From positions 12,493,501 through 12,557,500 of the forward strand of contig CP136896.1 in NCBI GenBank assembly GCA_034359265.1: a stretch of DNA of 64,000 nucleotides, in the 5' to 3' direction. A program made the position numbers and the translations under genes. Below, piece after piece: positions 48,828-61,234 of this stretch. This stretch comes from Canna indica (taxonomy: Eukaryota; Streptophyta; Magnoliopsida; Zingiberales; Cannaceae). Position 1 is the stretch's first letter; each line of letters opens with the position of its first letter. The notes under the pieces are model-generated. The model worked only from the letters and a program-made list of their open reading frames with translations. It did no database searches and had not been told where the DNA came from.

Positions 48828-50726
48828 ATGAGCTTGCAGGTGACCAAAGCACTCAGTCCCCTTCGCGTTTTTTCCTTTCTGTTTACAATTCTGTTCTTTG
48901 AGCAAGCATTGCAGAACAAGATCATCTTTTTCTGCATTCTTTCTTGTGATCCTGTTGGAAACATTGTGATCTAATCTTTAGATAACTTATCTGCCCCAAT
49001 CAGTGTAAAAAATTGATCTTTCTTTTAATACTTGGAGATCTTCGCGTTGTTGTTAGTCTTGTGGAGTCTGAATGCACGGATCCATAGATTTAAAATTTTC
49101 ACCTTCGTGTGCTGGTGTTTTCAACTGTATGCCCTTGATTCATGTTATTTGGGGATCGGGAGAAATTTTGCATGATTATTAGTTGACGGGAAGTATTGGG
49201 TGTTTTCCTGATGAGAGTTCTTTTTTTGTAAATTTTTGAAGTTTGATTGGTTGAAGAGTCTTCATCTGTTTAGTGTCAGATTATATTTAGATCAAACAGT
49301 ATAACTATGCGTCAGTCCATTACCCCTATCTCTTTTATCCTCTGCCTTGTTTACTGGTTGACTTCTCCTGTTTAAACTTTGACATAGATTAAGCCCTATC
49401 AAATGATGGTGACTTGATGAGGGATGGCAATGTTAACTCTTGATCCGGAGTAGTATTTTTTTCAAATATTATTTAATATCTTATTTAAAGACCAGAACAA
49501 TGAGAAGACTGTAGTTGAAAGTGTAACTGACATCAGGAATTTTGTGTTCTTGTTTTGTGAATACTACAATTAGGCTTGTATTTGACTATTTCAATAGCTT
49601 CAGATGTCTAAGTGATAAGAACCTCAGGTCTATCCTTGAAAATTTCTGATGACATTCTTTAGTTCAATTTGGAGTCATCTTGACCTAGAAGAATTAATCA
49701 AGTGATCCCAGTTAGACCATTAGGCAGTAATATTCCTCTACACTTTTGTTTAGTGGAAAACTAAACTCGTGTCTTCCTATTGTGAAAACTAATTAATCCA
49801 TTCTTGTTCAGAACTCTCATGTTGGTAGAAGTTAGAGATCGTTATCTCTATCTGCAGCTCATGCACAGATTTATTTTTTCAGCATTTGCTTTCAAGAATC
49901 TGGCTTTATAGCTTATGCCAAGTGATATGTTTATTTGCTTGCAGAAGCTTTAATTAATTTAATGTAATTGGCTATCTTGTTGCAGGAAAACTTTGAAGAA
50001 TATGCTGAAAAAGCTAAAACTTTGCCTGAAAATACTACCAATGAGAACAAATTGATCCTCTATGGACTTTACAAGCAAGCTACTGTTGGTCCAGTGAATA
50101 CTAGTATGTCTTTTGTTAAAGCATTAATATGATCAATTGGTTTACATACACATTAGCTTTATCATATAGAAAAAGGTGTTATTCTTTTGATAAACCATCA
50201 ATATTTTATAATATGCTTATTTAAACAAATTGAGGTGAACTTCAAAGAAGATGATGATGACATAAAAGAGATTGAAACAGAAAAAAAGATAGCAGAGCAT
50301 TCTACAGTGAGTTATCAAGTATGAATTAATATATTGAACGTTGTGAGTTCTCTTATGTGATTTTGGTCTTGGTTGTCTCCTCTTCTCCTTATTTATCGCT
50401 TCTATAGTCGTTCATCTTCCCTGATATCTTATTGGTAGTTATCACTCTTAAATAAGAAAAATTCTGACTTACACCTCTTCTGTTGTCCTTCACAGGCCGA
50501 CCAGGCATTTTCAATATGAGGGACAGAGCAAAATGGGATGCTTGGAAGGCAGTTGAAGGTACTCAAATTTTACCTTTACCAATTTATGCAGTTTTGTACT
50601 TATTGGAGCCAAATTATCACTTACGAAATATTTATAATTTTGTCAGGAAAATCAGAGGAGGAGGCCATGAGTGACTACATCACCAAGGTGAAACAGTTGC
50701 TTGAAGAGGCTTCTGCCGCTGCCTAA
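48828..50726 (+). CDS. ACBP: 10-kDa acyl-CoA-binding protein
   Basis: Four exons: 48828-48839, 49986-50103, 50496-50558 and 50647-50726. All introns are GT-AG, and the 273 bp give 90 residues, the usual size of the small soluble plant ACBP (class I, like Arabidopsis ACBP6). Start: MSLQENFEEYAEKAKTLP. The ACB fold covers nearly the whole protein. The ligand residues known from animal ACBP fall at Tyr30, Lys34, Lys56 and Tyr75 (NKLILYGLYKQATVG; RDRAKWDAWKAVEGKS; MSDYITKVK). It binds long-chain acyl-CoA in the cytosol, buffers it and moves it between chloroplast and ER lipid synthesis. No signal or transmembrane segment. The first exon encodes only four residues, which automated prediction would easily miss. 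Confidence 0.95.
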
Positions 50727-51099
50727 TCCACTTTAGCTATACCTTGAAGTTTCCCTATGTAATACCATATAAATTGCTACTGTAGAACTTGAACTAATTA
50801 TCTACTTGATGTGTTGGACTTCTTTATGTCTTAAGCTACGTGATACCTAGTTATGGTATCTTTTGGTTTTATTATTCTTTGTTCAGTTTTAGATGCATGA
50901 AGATAGTGACTGTTTAAGTCCAAAGAGAATGTTGAGTGAGCATAGCCTAATATCCTATAGCCGTTAAGATTCATTCAATTTCAACAAGACTGCAAATGAT
51001 ATATCAGGTCCTACCATGCTTCTTTTAGCACTATAGCTAGGGAACTCTATTGATTTGTTTAGTTTGTTATGAAATCCTAGCATATTTATTGGAAGATTT
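50727..51099. other. ACBP 3' flank
   Basis: The 3' UTR and spacer. No further feature seen. Confidence 0.5.
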
Positions 51100-51518
51100 G
51101 ATTGGTAATTGGATTGCACTTGAGTTTATTGGACCTAGTAACTCAAGAGCAAGATAGCTCAGGAAGTGTAAGAGAGAGCTCAGAAATCTATTGAGTTTAT
51201 AAGATGATCACAAGATAGCTCAGTAAAATATTGAGAGGGAAGGATGGGCACTCTAATTTATAGGGAAGCAAGAGGAGGCCCGGGTGAAATCTCACACAAC
51301 GGCTAAAAAAAGAGAGTCGTTGAAGTCTTGTTGGTCAATCATTGGCCGATGGTCGGTCGACCAACGGTCGATTTGGGGTCGATCAATAACTTGATGTTTG
51401 GGTTGAATTTTTTCGATTTGTTGATTTTTGGATTTTCGGTTTTGGGTTAATCATGAGATTTCTCTTCCTATCAACATACATATCTATATAGTAAAACTTC
51501 TCATATCTATATGCATAG

Positions 51519-51527
51519 TTTTTTTAA
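51519..51527. repeat. MULE target duplication, left
   Basis: TTTTTTTAA, matched by TTTTCTTAA at 53922-53930 (one mismatch): the 9-bp duplication typical of Mutator-like elements. Confidence 0.6.
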
Positions 51528-51636
51528 GGTTAAATTACACGGAACCCCCATCGACTATAGTCGATGTGTACAAGATTTACCTAAATTACTAAGTGTGCAC
51601 AATCTCCACCACTACATTAGTTGTTCCAATAACCCT

Positions 51637-52045
51637 CTCCATTAGCCAGCTCGTTAGTAACTTAACGGTAAAATTATCCCGTGCGCAGAATCTCCTCCGA
51701 CCCTTCTTTTACCTTCTCTTTTGCAAATCTCGTCGTCGCCGTCCCCACCACCTCCTCCTCCTCCTTAGAAGAATCCTCCTCCAAAAGAAGAGGAGGAGGT
51801 CGCTGTCGCTGCCTCCACCACCTCCTCTTCTTCTTCTAGAGGAGGAGGATTCTTTAGGAGGAGGAGGCAATGGCGGCGGCGACAACAACAGTGGCTGCAG
51901 TGACAACAATGACGGCGGCGGTGGAGTCTAGGGCAAGGGGAGGAGTATAGGTAGGTGAGGGATGGGTAAAAGAAGAAGTGATGATCGTCAGATAAGATGG
52001 AGGGTGAAGATTGTTGTGACGTGGCATTGTTTTAACGGAGAGCTA
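51637..52045. other. Extra insert in the left MULE arm with a long hairpin
   Basis: CCTCCTCCTCC-rich sequence. Arms 51751-51799 and 51821-51867 are complementary and could form a stem of nearly 50 bp. It has no counterpart in the right arm. Confidence 0.55.
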
Positions 52046-52279
52046 ACGGAAGGAGGTTATTAGACAAAAATGGCTTCAACTTTTACGAAATTTTCAATTT
52101 TGGTCAATCCTTTGACTGGTCTCAATTGTGTATAAGAACTTTCGAATTTGTTTCAATAATGATCATCCGTCTACGAATCGTGAGTATGATCGTTATTTTG
52201 CTGACGTTACGATTCAAAAATAATTTAAAAAATATCATTCGTCTGTCAATTTAAATATGAGTCCCACCCTTCGCGCTCT

Positions 52280-52302
52280 CCCCCCCCCCCCCCCCCCCCC
52301 CC
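52280..52302. repeat. 23-base C run
   Basis: Uninterrupted C homopolymer at the boundary of the left inverted arm and the captured PPR sequence. Its exact length may be a sequencing uncertainty. Confidence 0.9.
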
Positions 52303-52394
52303 TCCTCTTCTTCTCTGCCACCCTTACCTTCTCTGCCACCCTCCATCTCTCTCTCCACGAACAAACATCCTCTCCCGACGTCATCGCCCCCCCT

Positions 52395-53192
52395 CGCCGA
52401 CCTCTTGCTCTCCCTCTCCATCGCCTGCTCCCTCCCCAAAGACCAGCAGCTGCATGCACGCCTCCTCAAGTCCGGCTTCCTCTCCTCGCCCGCCGCCGCC
52501 TTCCGCCCGCTCTCCAATCACCTCATCATCACATTCTACTCTCCCGATGCGGCCTCTCGCTACTCTCCCGCGACGCCTTCGACGACTCCCCCTCCCCCCG
52601 ACCTCCTGCTGCCTGGTCCTCCCTCCTCTCCGCCCTCGCCCAAAATGGACTCCCCCTGCTCGCCCTCATCGCCTTCCGCTCCATGCTCCTCGCTGTCGTT
52701 CCCCCCTCCGACTGCTCCCTCCCGTCCACCGCCAAGGCCGCTGCTGCCATATCCTCTCCTTCCCCCGCCTGTTCCCTCCACACTCTCGCCCTCAAGACTC
52801 CCTTCGCGGACGACGTCTTCGTCGTCTCCTCCCTCGTCGACATGTACGCCAAGTCCGCCCTCCTCCCCCAAGCTCAACGCCTATTTTGACCTCATGCCTC
52901 ACCGCAATGTCGTCTCCTAGAGCGCTATGATCTACGGCTATGCTGAAGCTGGCCTCGAGACCGATGCGCTGCAGCTGTTCAAGATGGCGCTTGCAGAGCT
53001 CGAATCTCCGAGGGTCAATGACTTCACCTTCTCCTGCGTCATCAAAGTCTGCAGCACCACCACCCTCCTCGAGCTGGGCTCCAGTGTCCATGTGCACTGC
53101 TTCAAGACTAGCTTCGACTCCTCTCCCTTCGTCGACAGCTCCCTCATCTCGCTCTACCCAAAATGCGGACTCGTGGAAGAAGCATACGGGAT
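52395..53192 (+). pseudogene. Captured PPR protein gene fragment
   Basis: An intronless, very GC-rich fragment of a PLS-type pentatricopeptide repeat protein, which in intact form binds organelle RNA. Readable: QQLHARLLKSGFLSSPAA (from 52440), AWSSLLSALAQNGLPLLAL, CSLHTLALKTPFADDVFV, SSLVDMYAKSALLPQAQRLF, LMPHRNVVS, SAMIYGYAEAGLETDALQLF and SSLISLYPKCGLVEEAYG. Frameshifts occur near 52540 and 52885, and a TGG-to-TAG stop in NVVSW occurs at 52918. It covers roughly the first third of a typical gene, then stops abruptly at the transporter fragment. GC content is unlike the surrounding DNA, consistent with capture by the MULE. Confidence 0.85.
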
Positions 53193-53385
53193 CGTGAACC
53201 TCCATCCCACTCGATGTCCTGGAACTCGAGCTCCACTCTGCCCCTGGCCTTCCTGAGGACGGCCAAACCCTCGTCGAGCTTTTCGCGCTCAGTGAGGCTC
53301 GTAGGAGACTCGGCGATTAGCAGCGAGCCGATGCAGAGGATCACCGCCGGCACGCCGGCGAGACCCAGAGACAACCTCCATCCGG
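53193..53385 (-). pseudogene. Captured hexose (STP-type) transporter fragment
   Basis: On the minus strand the translation reads GWRLSLGLAGVPAVILCIGS, then LIAESPTSLTEREKLDEGL and AVLRKARGRVELEFQDI. This matches the end of transmembrane helix 6 and the start of the central loop in plant sugar transport proteins (H+/monosaccharide symporters), where P-[ED]-[ST]-P-X-S-L is the family hallmark. Only about 60 codons are present. It sits directly after the PPR fragment and in the opposite direction, so the element holds pieces of two unrelated genes. Confidence 0.78.
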
Positions 53386-55480
53386 GGGGTATGCTAGTTC
53401 AGGATTTTGATGGTTATATTTAGCTGAAAGAGGATGTTAAGCGACCCCCGAATTTCGTCGTGATATTGGTCTGCAGCTTCTCACCGGAGGGAGAGATGGA
53501 GGGTGGCAAGGAAGAGAAGAAGGGGGGAGAGAGAAGGGGGGAGAGAGAGAAAGGGGGGAGAGAGAGAGTGAGTGAAGGGTGAGACTCATGTTTATATTGA
53601 AAAGCAATTTTATGTAGTGCTCACACGGCGAGTGATATTTTTTAAATTATTTTTGGATCATCACGTCAGCAAAATAACAGACATACTCACAGTTCGCAGC
53701 AGGGGGTTATAATTGAAACCAATTCGAAAATTCTTATATACAATTGAGATCAATCAAAGGATTTGTTAAAATTGAAATTTTCGTAAAAGTTAAGGTCATT
53801 TTCGTCTAATTCCCCAAAAATAACTAATGTAGTGGAGGAGGGTCTGTGCACACTTGATAGTTTAGATAGGTCTTGCACACATCGACTATATATAGTCAAA
53901 AGGGGTTCGTGTAATTTATCGTTTTCTTAAAGTTTCTCCCCTTTTAACACATAATTTTTCTCTCTCTTTTGACATCAATTAAAATTGGCATGAAAAGTCA
54001 ATCACAAGTCAGCTGAAATTCTAAAGGATTTTTCAAAATAACTAAAGTCTCAATCAAGGGATGAAAATCAAATATCTAATATGAGACTAAGTCATACATG
54101 AATGCGTGAAATGATAAGTGAAGTCGAGGTCTAAAAATCGTGTATTAACCCAAGTATAGATATCTTCAAGGATCGATCAAAAGTCAAAAAAACATTTTTA
54201 GAAATAATTTTTCTCAACAAATGCTTAGAACAATACCAAAAGTAAAATCAAAATATCATACTTCAAGAATCATTCGAAAATCTAACGAAAATTCAAAGTA
54301 TTGAAGAATAATTGTTTAAGAGAAATGATACTTTAAATTTTCAAAATATAATATAAAAAATCTATATGAATTCATATTCATAATGGAAATGTTTAAAGCT
54401 TTTATACTTCAAACTAGATTTTTTTAAAGAAAATTGCTGATTCAAGAATGATCAAAAAATCATTTTGAAAATTCACCGAACATTAGTGGTATTTTCATAA
54501 ATAACTGAGATTTTTCTTGACATTATCAGATTTCATTCAAATTTTTAAAATACCAAGATATGGTCATGTAGAACATATATATCAAGTTTTAAGTTTAAAT
54601 AATGTCATTTGATATATATCAACTTAGCATGATTTCATTCAAGATAGGCAAATTATCATAAAATTTGTTAAGTATCAAATTTTGTTATATTCTTATGATT
54701 TTTGTAACTTAGGTATCTAGACATCTAACATGTGTGAATCTAAGTATGTCAATCAAGTTTGAACTTAAAATAAAATTTCTAAGTCACTTTGTTGACTTAG
54801 GTAAAAGTTCATTCATTTTGGCAAATTTTCCTAAGTATCGATCCTAGTATTAAAATCACTTTTATAGATGATTTTGCACAAGTAATGACATGAGATGGCT
54901 CAATCAAGCTCAAGGGTCCTAGTATCAAAATCACTAGTATTATGATGGCTAATAATGATCCTAGTATCAAAATCAAGCTCAAGCTAAGGGTTCCACAATA
55001 GATGGCTCAATCAAGCTCAAAGATGATCACAAGATAGCTCAAGAAAGTTTAAGAGATCACGAGGCAAGGCTGGGCACTCTAATTTATAGGGAAGCAAGAA
55101 GAGGCCACAACAGCTCAAAAAAGAGTCGTTGAAGTCTCGCTGGTCGATCACCGGCCGATGGTCGGTCGACTGACGGTCTGTCGAGGGTCGACCAATAACT
55201 TATTGTTTGGACTAAATTTTTTTGATTTGTTGATTTTTGGACTTCGGGTTTCAGTTTCGGGCTTTGGGGTTCTTTTGCATCATGAAGAGGATATACAACA
55301 TATACAAGACATCCTAAACCTATACTCTAACTTCCCGACGAAAATCGAGCATCGACGAGTGTCCTTCTGATTTCTGATCACGAACGTTGCGTGCAAACAA
55401 ACTTGGAACCTAAAAACATCTTTTGCTCAAACATTAGTTCCATATTTGTTATCATCAAAACCTTAGGGCAACAAGCACCA

Positions 55481-55811
55481 CATTGCATGCACTACTAAAA
55501 GCCCTAACAATTGATTCAACAAAATCCCAAAAAAACTTAACTTTCATATCAATGCATAAACACTAAATCCAAGTTGTAAGGAAGCAAAATAGAACCAATT
55601 TACAGGTTTGGAAGCAGAGGACTTATCACGTTGTGGAGGAAGAACGGTCTTGTGACGTCAATTAGAACGTCTCAAGGGCTATTTCTCGTGGACGACCATA
55701 CTGCACCATTCGTCCAACTTATCCTACGAATGACTGGAATGATCACTCGCCAAAGTAGTTGATGGAGACGTGGGCAAAAGTTGTCGCTTCTGTTGACCTC
55801 GCGATAGTTGG
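55481..55811. other. Spacer, nothing recognised
   Basis: No gene or repeat I can name between copia-C and the next LTR. Confidence 0.4.
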
Positions 55812-56810
55812 TGTTGTATGAAATGGCTACACTAGATGGGGGGTGAATAGTATGTTTACTAATTTTTTTGCCTAAATCCGATTTTAATCGTTTTCTTAAG
55901 CTTCTTAGGCAATTTACGATTGAATGATTAAATGCGAAAGCGATAAATAATAAAACAATTAATACAACTAATAAATCAAGGCAAACACAATGATTTATAG
56001 TGGTTCGGTCCCAATGCCTACTCCACTACCTAAGCACCCCACTAAGGATTTCCAAACTAGCTTTACTAGATTATCTTGTTTCCTTTACAACGAGGACGTT
56101 TTCACCGGAGAGTCTCCGCTCTCACACTGAAGGTACTTCCACTCCCGGAAGTCTCCGTCTTCTTAATGGGAGCACTCTCCCACCTCAATCCTAAGGACAA
56201 CAAGAACTAATCCTAGTAAACTACGTTTACACAAGTGGTTTTACACTTTCTACACCAAGGATACCACTCAATTACAAGACCTAACACTAGGTCTTCTTAC
56301 ACGTTCAAATACGATGAAATAAATCACAAAAATACACAAGTAATGGAGCAAATAAATAATACAACAAATACTTAGCTCCAAACACGAGTCCTAGTTCCTC
56401 TTGATGCCTCAATGATGAATCGTTCAAAACTTGAAGGCAAGATCAAGGATGTATCTTGGAAACTAGCGTTATCAAGAAGATGGCTCAAGAAAAACTTTAG
56501 AATGATCAAGAATTGGCTCAATAAAGGCTTAGATCAATTGTTAAGCAAGTTAATGAAGGATGGGGAGGAGTATTTATAACCCCTTAACCAAATGGCAGCT
56601 CAACGGGTGGAAAACTAGCCGTTTCCGTCGTTCGATCGCTTGCCGATCGATCGACCGCCCAGCGACCACTGGCCTTAATCGCGCTTTTCGGTCAACCGAT
56701 GGGTCGACCGAATGAGTCGCGATATGCGCGCGATCCGCAATCTGGTCGACCGACGAAGCTACTGCCATTTTTTGGCCTCGGTTGGTCGACCGATCTTTAT
56801 AATATATTCG
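55812..56810 (-). repeat. Isolated copia-type LTR
   Basis: Begins TGTTGTATGAAATGG and contains TAGTGGTTCGGTCCCAATGC, a reverse-strand TATA box (TATTTATAACCCC near 56570) and a palindrome cluster (56640-56790). It is homologous, in opposite orientation, to the LTR at 62.3-63.8 kb. No primer site is next to it, so it is a solo or truncated LTR. The right limit is approximate. Confidence 0.7.
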
Positions 56811-56980
56811 GATAATTACTTTATTTTAAAAATATTTTTAAATATAAATATTTTTGATGTAAATCAAGATGTCATGTCATCAATCACATCAAATTAATAG
56901 AAAATCTAAATAAATTTAACTACCGACTAAATTTATGATTTATTTATTTTATGTATTAAATTTTACTATAAATTTAACTA

Positions 56981-57120
56981 CCTCTATTTTACTCTCCCTC
57001 CCATCCCATCTATTTGCTAAAAATTTTAGTTCTGTTAAAATGGACTGGAATTGAAACTTTCATAAAAATAGTGTCTATTTTTAGCAAATAGATAGGATGA
57101 TAGGGAGAGTAAAATAGAGG
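56981..57120. mobile_element. 140-bp MITE
   Basis: Perfect to near-perfect 45-50 bp inverted repeats: CCTCTATTTTACTCTCCCT at the left, its complement at the right, continuing through ATCTATTTGCTAAAAAT. No clear target duplication, so the superfamily is undecided. Confidence 0.75.
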
Positions 57121-57979
57121 AGACGGAGTGGACGTCTAATCTACTATATAGTAATTTTAGAAGTGGGGGAGGACTGTACGGACGTGGTCTGTACGGCAAT
57201 TCCTCTACGTTTTTCTCTCTCTCTCTCTCTTTTTTTAAATTTCGTATGGCAACGCTGAGAGAGCAATGCTCTCTCAATGTGCACATGTTAAAAAACTCAA
57301 AAAAAGTGCAGCGCTACCTTTTCCTTCTTTTTGCTTTTTTTTTGAAAAAATAAAGTAAATATCCCAAAAAAATACGAACTTTGGACTTTTTTCTCATTTT
57401 TAGCATAAATTTTTTCCGTTAGCAAGAAAATACACGAACTTGGATTCCGTCATCCCGTTTAGCACGCATCGTCTTTTCTGACAGTTTTTGCTGACATGAC
57501 CGTTAACGACGACGACGTGGCAAAGTTACTTTGCCAACGTGGCATATATTTCAACGGATGAGTAAAGGTTAACAGAAAATTACGAAATTACCCACCCCCG
57601 ATGCTAATGTTTTTTGAAACGAGGATGAGCAAAATGGTGATTTGCCCATCCTCTCCAAGTTGGGCGCGCGCGATGCCCTAGTCCTTATTTTATCTGCTCG
57701 CCTACTCGAGCACTGCGAAGAGGGGGATTGTTGTCGCCTTTGTCGCTGGATTAGGGCACATCTTCTGAAGTCTTTGTCGTCGGATTAGGGCACAAAGGGA
57801 CGAGCAGTGGGGACATTGCGAAGCTGTGGTCCCAAAAAAAATAAGTATATTTTTGGTTTCTTTCGCATGTGCCATCTTTTTTTTAAATCCATGTGCTATG
57901 GTCCTAATATTATGTGAATCCATTTTTTTCATTGTTTTTTCACTCTTTGCCATCTATCGCATATTCATTTTCATGTAGT

Positions 57980-60891
57980 ATGGAAATTTTTGAGATTGTA
58001 GTACATCACGGTGGTCACATAATTTTTGAACCCCATGTGCGCTATGTGGGGGGTGAACGGCTCTTAGTCAGAAAAGATGATATGATTTCAAATACAGTTA
58101 CATTGTCTGACATGAGACTCATGGTAGGGACATTAGGTTACTCTTAACCTAAATTATGGTACAAAGACCCTAAGAAGCCCTTATCTTCTAGACTGGTGGA
58201 GATAAAGACAGAAACTGAAGTTAAGGAGATGTGTAAATTGGCGATAAGTTGTGGGTCTATACACTTCTATTCAGAAGGAGTTAGAGACTATGAACTATTG
58301 AGGAAAAAGAAACTAGAATGGGCTCTCAAAACTCAGAACCAGGATAAGAATTTAGAGCCTGATCATGAAGGAGCTGACCAAGATGAGGCAAGTGATGAGG
58401 ATGATGAGGAATACATAATAGTGAAGAGAAAGGAGAGAATTTTTAATTTGCAAAGTGAAGGTGAGCACGGGGAAGATGAGCAAGGTACTAGTGGTGGAGG
58501 AGATGAGCACAGGGAAGATGAGCAAGGTACTAGTGGTGGAGGAGATCAACACAGGAAAGATGAGCAAGGTACTAGTGGTGGAGAAGATGAGCACATGAAA
58601 GATGAGCAAGGTAACAATGGTGGAGGAGATGAACACAGGGAAGCTGAGGGTGGGAACAATTAATTCATCAAGTTCTAATGAATCATCAAGTGATACTTCA
58701 ACTGAATCAGTGCAGACACCTAATAGTAGTGATGATGAAGATATAAAAAAATTTAGAAAACCGAAGGGTAAAGGATTTAGGGGCAAAGAATCTATTGAAT
58801 TTTGCCTTAACATGGGGTTTGAGTCAGCATGACAGTTCAGGCAAGCTGTTCAAGACTATGCTTTGAAGAATGGGAAGACTATTAAATTTACTAGGTCTGG
58901 TGAGAAAAATGTAGAGACTAGGTGTAGTGCCAAATATCCTTGGAGGATTTATGAAAGTTTAACACAAAGGAATGAAGCATTTGTGATTAAGATATATGAT
59001 TCAGAGCATAAATACTCTAGACCAGCAAGAAACAAGCAAGCCTTATCTAAATGGCTTGCAAGACATTACATGGAAACTTTTAGGGAAAAATCAGACTGGA
59101 ATGTACTTGAAATGCAAATGGATATTGACAAAAAAATTGTCATATCAGTCACTAAGAATGTATGTTATAGAGCCAGAGCAAGGGCATTGAAAGCTTTATT
59201 AGGCTCATTGGCTGATAATTATAAGATGTTGTCATCTTATGTAGCAAAACTGAAGAAGGTTTAGAAACATGGACTATTTTTCACAATGGTTGAGGGGCAA
59301 AACAAATTCAAGAGAATGTTCGTTGGTTTTGATGCATTGAAAGAAGGGTTATTGGGTGGTTGTAGGCCCGTGATTTCATTGGATGGGTGCTTTTTGAAGT
59401 CGAAAGCCGGTGGTCAACTACTGTCTACAGTTGGTAGGGATGGAAATAATCAGATGTTTCCAGTATGTTGGGCTGTAGTTGAAGGTGAGAATGAAGACTC
59501 ATGGAGGTGGTTTTTGATAAGATTAACTGAACACTTAGGCATTGTAGATGGTTTTGGATGGACAATTATAAGTGATCAACAGAAGGTATAAGTGAACACT
59601 TAGCCATTGTTTTTTTATCTCATGTATACTATACTTATGTTTGTTTGTCTCTTGTAGGATCTTCAAAATACAGTTAGGGCTTTTATGCCTAATGCAGAAC
59701 ATAGAAATTGTGCAAGACATTTATATGCTAACTGGAAGAAGAAGCATGCGGGTTATGCTTTGAAGAACCTTTTTTGGAAGGCTGCAAAGAGCACCACAGA
59801 AGCTCAATTCAATGAACACATGTATGAGATGAAGGTACTTTCTCAAGTTGCACATGATGATTTCATTAAAATTAGTTCAAACAAGTTCTGTAGGTTTAAA
59901 ATCAGTACATTGCCAAAATATGAGGTCATTGACAATAACATGTCTTAATATTTTAATGGATACATTTTGAGGGCAAGAAATAGGCTTTTGATTGACATGT
60001 TAGAGGACATTAGAAGGACAGTAATGAAAAGGATGACAGAAAAGAGGGAGATGATAATGAAAAGTGATGATACCATATGCCCTAAAATTAGGAAAGAAGT
60101 ATAAGAGAACAAGGTTGTTAGTGGCTTCTGCATAGCAACACATGCTGGATATAAGAAGTTTGAGGTTAAACAGATGGATAACAATTATATTGTAGAGCTA
60201 GAATAAAATAGTTGCTCATGTAGGATGTGGGAACTTAGTGGCATCCCTTGTCCTCATGCTATTTCATCAATTCATTGGTTGGGAGAGGATCCCACAGAAT
60301 ATGTTCATGATTATTTTAAGAAGTCCACATACCTAAGGACATATGAGCACCTTTTTCAGCCATTAAATGGGAAAAAAATGTGGGCAAATATTGAGTTTGA
60401 ACCTATCTTACCTTCCACTGTGAGAAGACAAACATGGAGACCAAAAAGAGCAAGGAACAAGGATATTAGTGAGAAGGAAAAGGAACAAGCAAATTCAACA
60501 AAGATGAGTAAGAGGGGGGTGCAGATGAAATGTACACAGTGCAATACATATGGCCATAACAAAATCTCATACAAAAACAAGGATAAAAGACCAGTATCAA
60601 GTCAATCATCATCTAGTCAGGTAACTTAATATTTGTCCTTACCTGTTTACTAACAAATCTATTTTGACACAGGGGAAGAAAAGAGGGAGACCACATAAGA
60701 ACCAGGGTATGCAAATCAATTTGGAGAACTAAGGTGTGCAAATCAATTTGGAGAACCAGGGTGTACAGTCACATGTAAAGAGACCAAAGATGACTGTTAT
60801 TAAGAGACCTGTTAGTTATGAGAAGCTTGTGCACAAGGAGAGGGCTATGGCAACAAAGGGATTTGGAGTAACAATTGGCACTGAAATATGA
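57980..60891 (+). pseudogene. mudrA-type MULE transposase, multiple stops
   Basis: N-terminal region MEIFEIVVHHGGHIIFEPHV, an acidic repeat region (58460-58655), a zinc-binding/DNA-binding part, then the MULE catalytic domain (PVISLDGCFLKS with the first Asp, MFPVCWAVVEGENEDSW, ISDQQK with the second Asp, 59376-59586). An intron lies at 59587-59658, and FMPNAEHRNCARHLYANWKK follows. The SWIM zinc finger CSCRMWELSGIPCPHA is at about 60207. A terminal CCHC knuckle (CTQCNTYGHNKISY) has lost its last Cys. Stops interrupt the frame at about 58145, 58661, 58830, 59262, 59946, 60100 and 60202. In intact elements this protein cuts the terminal repeats; this one is dead. Confidence 0.88.
58462..58655 (+). 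repeat. 42-bp coding minisatellite in mudrA
   Basis: About four and a half tandem copies of a 42-bp unit encoding GDEHREDEQGTSGG and variants. Confidence 0.85.
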
Positions 60892-61029
60892 AATACATAT
60901 GTGCATGTAAGTTATTTAATTCCAGTTATAAATTATAGATTTCAATTATCTAATTCTAAGTTTCATGTAGATGCCTAATACAAAAGTTAGAATACTCCAT
61001 GAAGAAAAATTTGGAGGAGGGTAGTTTAT

Positions 61030-61145
61030 CCATCCTCAAGGCACCCAGGTCAGCCAACTCACTCAAGGCACCCAGGTTAGCCAACCCACTCAAGGCACCC
61101 AGGTCAGCCAACCCACTCAAGGCACCCAACCCACCTAAGGCACTC
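61030..61145 (+). repeat. 30-bp tandem repeat
   Basis: Three to four copies of CTCAAGGCACCCAGGTCAGC plus about ten more bases, in the 3' end of the mudrA region. Confidence 0.85.
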
Positions 61146-61234
61146 AACAGAGCACCACCTTAGTAAGGAGCAGCAACAAACTCAGGGGAAAAAAGAAGTC
61201 AGACAATCAGTCATCTTCAAGTGTTAGGATTGAT

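Larger units (their letters stand above)
51528..53921. mobile_element. Pack-MULE-like element carrying two host gene fragments
   Basis: 2394 bp. The outer terminal inverted repeats are about 105 bp (51528-51636 and 53820-53921), sharing TAAATTACACG, ACTATAGTCGATGTGT and GTGTGCACA...CACTACATTAG. A second pair of complementary arms of about 230 bp (52046-52268 and 53578-53813) lies further in. On the right the two pairs are contiguous; on the left they are separated by about 400 bp of extra sequence. No transposase. The interior holds a PPR gene fragment (plus) and a hexose-transporter fragment (minus). Confidence 0.82.
51100..55480 (-). mobile_element. copia-C, decayed LTR retroelement split by a MULE
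   Basis: Two direct copies of an LTR piece (51170-51480 and 55020-55260) share AAGATAGCTCA, GGGCACTCTAATTTATAGG and CCGATGGTCGGTCGAC with matching spacing. The minus-strand TATAAATTA lies within each. 53931-54940 looks like the internal 3' region of a SIRE-like copia (TTTTGACATCAATTAAAA), with no pol genes left. The outer limits are approximate. The Pack-MULE-like element 51528-53921 interrupts it. Confidence 0.6.

Noticed and set aside
50220..50330. Possible extra ACBP exon with an acidic translation (KEDDDDIKEIETEKK)
   Set aside because: Exons 2 and 3 join in frame to give the conserved TSRPGIFNM without it, and inserting it would disrupt the acyl-CoA-binding fold.
52257..52889. A 210-codon frame as an intact gene
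   Set aside because: It starts in the MULE inverted arm and poly-C run. PPR homology jumps between frames and hits a stop, so it is a captured fragment.
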